In this document: piece after piece, positions 59,420 to 64,000 of the stretch | Position numbering within the stretch: position 1 is the first letter of the stretch | Layout of the letters: every line of letters begins with the position of its first letter | Assembly (NCBI GenBank): GCA_965153455.1 | Contig: OZ234493.1 | Span: forward strand, 29,564,213 to 29,628,212 | Direction of reading: 5' to 3' | DNA length: 64,000 bases | DNA from: Sphagnum compactum | Taxonomy: Eukaryota > Bryophyta > Sphagnopsida > Sphagnales | Notes under the pieces: generated by a model | The model's input: the letters and a program-made list of their open reading frames with translations, nothing else | What the model was told of the DNA's origin: nothing | Database searches by the model: none | Translations under genes and position numbers: made by a program

Positions 59420-61780
59420 AAACAATCCATGAATAATGATGATGTCATACATTACTGGCATGAAAAATTTCAATTAACAAACAAAGATAAAAACATATTT
59501 CTTAATTCAAATGGATGTTAAACAACCAACATTTGAGAATGGCTATGCAAATATTACATAAAGACTAATTACAATCTCTAAGATATGAACAACACACTTA
59601 CACAATCATGGGAACAATAGACAAAATTGTAAGAAAATCCTTTCAACATGTTTTCATCAACAATGATCATTGGATTTTAATCAAAATAAACACTTTTGCA
59701 CTATTCACATTGTACAATATATTATTAAAATATACCATTAACAAACTATTGCTCAATGACATCATACAATTATTTTAAAAATTAACAAATGTTGAACAAC
59801 TGTTATACAAATATACAAATGTCATGCACAAAATAGATGGTTCATCATGTGGTTTTTTTACAATATCGTATGCAACAAATATAACATTTGGAATTGATAC
59901 AAAAAAATCAAAATATATTTTATCACAAATTTGATTACATTTTAGAAATAATATAAATAACAATATTATTTATCCTTTTCCAAAATACCCAAACCAACAA
60001 CAACAACAACAATGTTAAATCTAAAAAAAAACACATTGGCCACACTAATAAAGTTGCATATACATGATTTTTATTTTTTTTCAAGATTTCTAAAAAACAT
60101 GAACAAGTATCATAACTAAAATTTTAAGTTTAACATAATGTTCAAAATTGGCATGATAAGCCATGTGGGTTTGGTGAACTAGCTATATTTATAGCCAAAT
60201 AACTAGAACTATGTCAAGGCTTTGAAAACTTTAGATTCCTTTGTGCATGTGATTATTTTTAAATGCATCATTCACTAATTTCACCATATTCAACCATTAC
60301 AATTTTAGATTTAATGGCCTATTCAAATTATGATTATAGGTGAAATCCATTATTGCATTATGAAAACCTTCGACAAATCATTGAATGTAAAAAAATATTA
60401 ATGGAACAAGATGACATATAGTGAAACTTACAAATTTTATCTTTTGAAAAGATATCCAATTGAAGAAAATTTTAATTCAATAATTTTTAAAGAGGTCTTA
60501 AATGGGAATGTACATTTGTTTGTTGTAAATGAAACAGATGTTTTGGTCCAAGTGTGACTTTAAGATGTATTAGGCACCATCAAATTATGCAACCATGAGT
60601 ACATTACTATTAGGTAGAATGTTCAGTGTTAGTTTTAGTGGTAGATGTGTTCAATGAGCCTAAAGTCAAAATAGTTTGTTATTATGTGTAATTTTTTTGC
60701 TAATTATGTTATGATTAAACATTCACCAACTAAATTGTATATCAAAATGTACCACCCAATTTTGTAATCAAATTTTATTTATTTTCAACTTTTGTAATAA
60801 AATTGCTTCCAAATTTTCTAGTTGCAATTGTATATTCACATGGTTGCACATGATTATAACATATTCACTTGTATAATCCAATGTTTGGTCTTAGGGATGA
60901 AATATTTTGACTTTAAGTCAACTATAATCTATTTTATTTCAACTAATGTTGACGACATTTGAGTTGACCCCTCAACTTTAATGGTAAAGATGTAGACATT
61001 TGTAACACATGGATGCATACATCTTGGCTATGTGGCATCATCCAATTCAACAAGTTTAAAATATTTTTGGACAAAAAACCATTTCATTTTTCCATGATTT
61101 GATGACATGGCAAAAAGTGATCCATTAAGTTGTCTTAATCTAGACAATTTGATGTTATAACACAAGGATAGATGATATGACACATAAGCAATTGAAGTTT
61201 ATCCACCCATGCCACATCAACTAATTATAGTTGAAAACATGTTCAGTTACATAGTATAACCAACTTCATCACTTCCTGCAAAATTAAGATCATAATTTTT
61301 AGTTTTTGATGCAACTGTTATTTTATAATATAGATTTGGAACATATTTCGAATTAAGAAGGTGCCAAGTATATTTTGATGAAAAGGTTTGGATCAAATGC
61401 ATGATGCTTATGAAATGTTTGATTTTTCCTTATAGATTCCAAAAAGGACAAGTTCAACACCTCCTAACTTTGACAAGTTGATTCCTTAGCAAGTAAAAAA
61501 TCAATAACTCTTGTAGGAACATCCATCCTATCATGAAGACTTTTGCCTTTGCTTTTTAGAATCCCCACAAGTGCATGAGGAATTTTATGTTGGCGGAGAT
61601 GAACTTGGGCTATGCGTGGGAGAATGGAACAACCAAATTTGGCATCTGATCATCAGTGAATGTAAGCCAATATGTAAAAACCAACAACATCCTTAACTGT
61701 TGCATCCAGAGAACCACCACAAATGTAGGAGCAACATCAAGCTCATCATCCTCACCAACAAGGGATCCTCCAACAAAGCT
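59420..61780. other. AT-rich intergenic DNA without recognisable genes
   Basis: About 2.3 kb with no supported gene, RNA or bounded element. Confidence 0.45.
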
Positions 61781-61791
61781 CAAGTCAGACA

Positions 61792-62130
61792 ATGAAGACT
61801 TTTAATAAATCAACAATGCCTCTACAAACCCACCACCATGCTCCTCCCCCAATCCTACATGTGAGTCATAGTTTGACAAGGAAGCCTCCTCCCCCAAGAC
61901 TCTCAAGTTCTTTTCAGTATGGCCATCCTCTTCCTCCTTCAATAGACCAAGTCATGCAACCACACCTGAACAATGCTACCCATCATCTTGTCCACCTAGG
62001 AACTGAGGAGGAATTTTGGTCCCACACTAAGGTGAAAAATGAACTTGAGTCTTTTCATAATGAGAATGGTCATTTACAAAATCATTTTGCTCTTGCTCTT
62101 CTTCTGGCAATAGTAAACCTTAACCATTAG
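61792..62130 (+). CDS. Unrecognised 112-codon ORF, doubtful
   Basis: Starts MKTFNKSTMPLQTHHHAPPP, has a Pro/His-rich first half and a more protein-like second half (HLVHLGTEEEFWSHTKVKNE, LESFHNENGHLQNHFALALL). The flanking frames hold further short open stretches but no motif. It may be part of a worn transposon protein. No domain recognised. Confidence 0.2.
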   Translation: MKTFNKSTMPLQTHHHAPPPILHVSHSLTRKPPPPRLSSSFQYGHPLPPSIDQVMQPHLNNATHHLVHLGTEEEFWSHTKVKNELESFHNENGHLQNHFALALLLAIVNLNH

Positions 62131-63091
62131 CCACCACATCAGTACAAAGTCCATAGCAGCCTATTGGGTGGAGTTTCATAGCAACATCAAGCTACATCAT
62201 CAATCGTGAACAAATATCCTTCACGACAAGTTGAGGAGCATGAACATGTTGTAACACATAAATTCTCCTACATGGATTTGACTTAGACTGAAGTGTTTCC
62301 AGTTATAATAGAATCTACATCTATTCATGTTGCGGTAGTAACAAGTTTAGAATTAGGGGTGGATTAGCTAATTCACCCCTCCAATCCACTTCCTTCAGGC
62401 ATCTAAAACTTGTCTTTCAATAATTGTCTTTTTTTTAAGATCTCCAATAAAGAGGACCTAAGGTTTGATTTGAGCACTAAAATTTAGACAGGAAGTATGG
62501 AAGAGCAAGCTTTGAGTGCAACTTTAGAGGCCCGAAGGAAAGGCCAGTGCATTGCAGTTTTGGACTCAAAATCTAGGGAGGCTAAAACTGACTTTTTTTC
62601 CCAACAACTTTTTCTCTCCTCTTTCTTTGAAAACTTTAAAGACTGAAGCAAGAAGGGAGTTGTACATCTCTGTGCCTCATGAAGTCGTTTCTACCTTTGG
62701 TTTCCCCTTCATTGGAGAGGTATCCACTACCCACCCGCAACTCTTCTTCTTTTATTTCTAGCAATTCCCATCATTTCCACTTTTTGAGTTTCTTGAGAAA
62801 CAATTGGTAGCTTGGTTTCTAATAGAATTTCTAGAATAGTTATCCAGCTAGGGTTTTTGTAGCTCCGTTTGGCTTGTCTAGTGAGGATCTGCTATAACAA
62901 CACTAATTTAATTATGTACCCAATTGAGAGATGCTAAGGTTTTGGCACTAAATGTGTCAAACTTAAGAACCTATAAACAAGATTACAAAACACAAAACAA
63001 TAATGCAAGATCAGTATCCATTCATAAGAACCTTAATAAATTGATCTTGTAATATGTCAATGCTTGAAAGAAACCCTAGCCGAACATTACT

Positions 63092-63710
63092 TTGAAAATT
63101 TTAGTCACTAATTTCAAGCAATTGTGGCAAGCAAAGAAAACAAGAACAAGTATTTGGAAGTTGGAAATTATGACCCCCTTGGGTAACATTAGCTTAAACA
63201 AAATACTTGAAAAAATTGCACGTATGTTCATGAAGCAAAGCTATGGACATGCACTTCAACTAGTCAAAGGGTGTTTTGCTTTGATAGGTATTAGGCACTA
63301 CAAACTTAATGGAGAAGTATCCAATATTGCAACACATGGGAAAGGAGAAGAAGTACATGTGCCAAGGTTCATGCTTAATGGGATTTTCAATTGATCACAT
63401 GAGCTTGAAAATTGGCGCTCCTGATGTGGAAAACAATTTCAAATGTCATTGGCTTGTAGAGCTTTGGTAGGAGGTTGTGAACTTCAAAAATGAGGTTGAT
63501 AGATAAGAAGCAGCTAAGTTGTTTGGTGAGGAGTTTCATACCTTAGGCCACATCGTTTGGTGCATTGAAAATGTGGGTGGTTTACAAGTGTGGAATGGAC
63601 ACATTGAACTTTCGGTGGCTTTTGCAAAATTGGCAATCATTGCTTTTATTCTAGTATGTCAAAATCTTTTCTATAAAACCTCAAGCATTTCGAAGTTGTT
63701 AAGCTAACAT
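63092..63710 (+). pseudogene. Unrecognised decayed coding region
   Basis: An open frame of 100 codons (63092-63394) contains TNFKQLWQAKKTRTSIWKLE, KILEKIARMFMKQSYGHALQ and LNGEVSNIATHGKGEEVHVP. It is followed, after stops, by SHELENWRS and in another frame by EEFHTLGHIVWCIENVGGLQ and HIELSVAFAKLA to 63707. The phrases look like one ancestral alpha-helical protein broken by indels. I do not recognise the family; a transposon-encoded protein or a dead host gene are both possible. Confidence 0.35.
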
Positions 63711-64000
63711 ATTCCCTTTTTTGATATCACAGTAATGTTGTTTGGTTGTTTCATGGGCTTGTTGATGGTATTTATTGATTTTAATTTCTTTTGAATTGAA
63801 TATGACAAATGGAGTCATTTCATAATGAACTTGGTTGGGCCTTTTCACATTCCACAAGAACTTATAATTTGATCTAAATTGTAGTGATTTACAAATGTCA
63901 TTTAAATGTAGAAATATTTTAGGACCTTCAACCTTGATTGAATGTGGAGGATGCAATGAAGAATATTTTTATGCACGTTTGTTAGTGGATACACCATTAG

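Overview
The window is nuclear DNA from a land plant with a large, repeat-filled genome. It is AT-rich, has spliced genes with GT..AG introns, short arrays of the plant telomere motif (CCCTAAA), and decayed Ty3/gypsy, hAT, Pif1-helicase and MITE sequences. From memory the transposon proteins look more like those of non-flowering plants (gymnosperm, fern or lycophyte) than of flowering plants. That lineage call is an inference. Nothing bacterial is present: no operons, Shine-Dalgarno sites or CRISPR.

Only one gene can be read as fully intact. It is ARPC2, the p34 subunit of the Arp2/3 actin-nucleating complex, on the minus strand from 46760 to 41778. Nine coding exons join in phase to give 314 residues, close to the length I recall for Arabidopsis ARPC2A. 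Upstream of its start are a GA-rich leader and a minisatellite of about 42 bp units. A second minus-strand gene at 56731-53674 encodes a zinc-knuckle plus KH RNA-binding protein. It keeps a perfect first exon and good splice sites but carries two in-frame TAG codons and frame breaks, so it looks like a recent pseudogene. A decayed plus-strand coding segment (41110-41715) converges on the ARPC2 3' end.

Layout. 1-5600: mostly empty, with a gypsy integrase relic (1460-2110). 5600-16240: dense in small elements, with four copies of a ~320 bp repeat with inverted ends, two copies of an AGAGCATCTCCA-ended MITE, one 430 bp MITE, a tRNA-like SINE, a telomere-motif tandem repeat and a perfect GNRA-loop hairpin. 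16900-17794: an LTR-like repeat. 18070-19990: a ~200 bp tandem repeat. 20040-20640: a hAT relic. 21500-28660: a degenerate Ty3/gypsy element (gag, protease, RT) split by a second copy of the LTR-like repeat. 29830-31640: a second hAT-type transposase relic. 33680-35810: four adjacent non-autonomous inverted-repeat elements, one with a perfect 9 bp target duplication. 41100-47600: the ARPC2 locus. 49580-50330: a third hAT relic. 51540-57400: a GC-richer gene-like zone with the KH pseudogene. 58690-59410: a Pif1/Helitron-type helicase C-terminus. 59420-64000: unassigned DNA with two decayed ORFs.

The genes do not form a pathway. The window shows a small gene island between waves of transposon insertion and decay.
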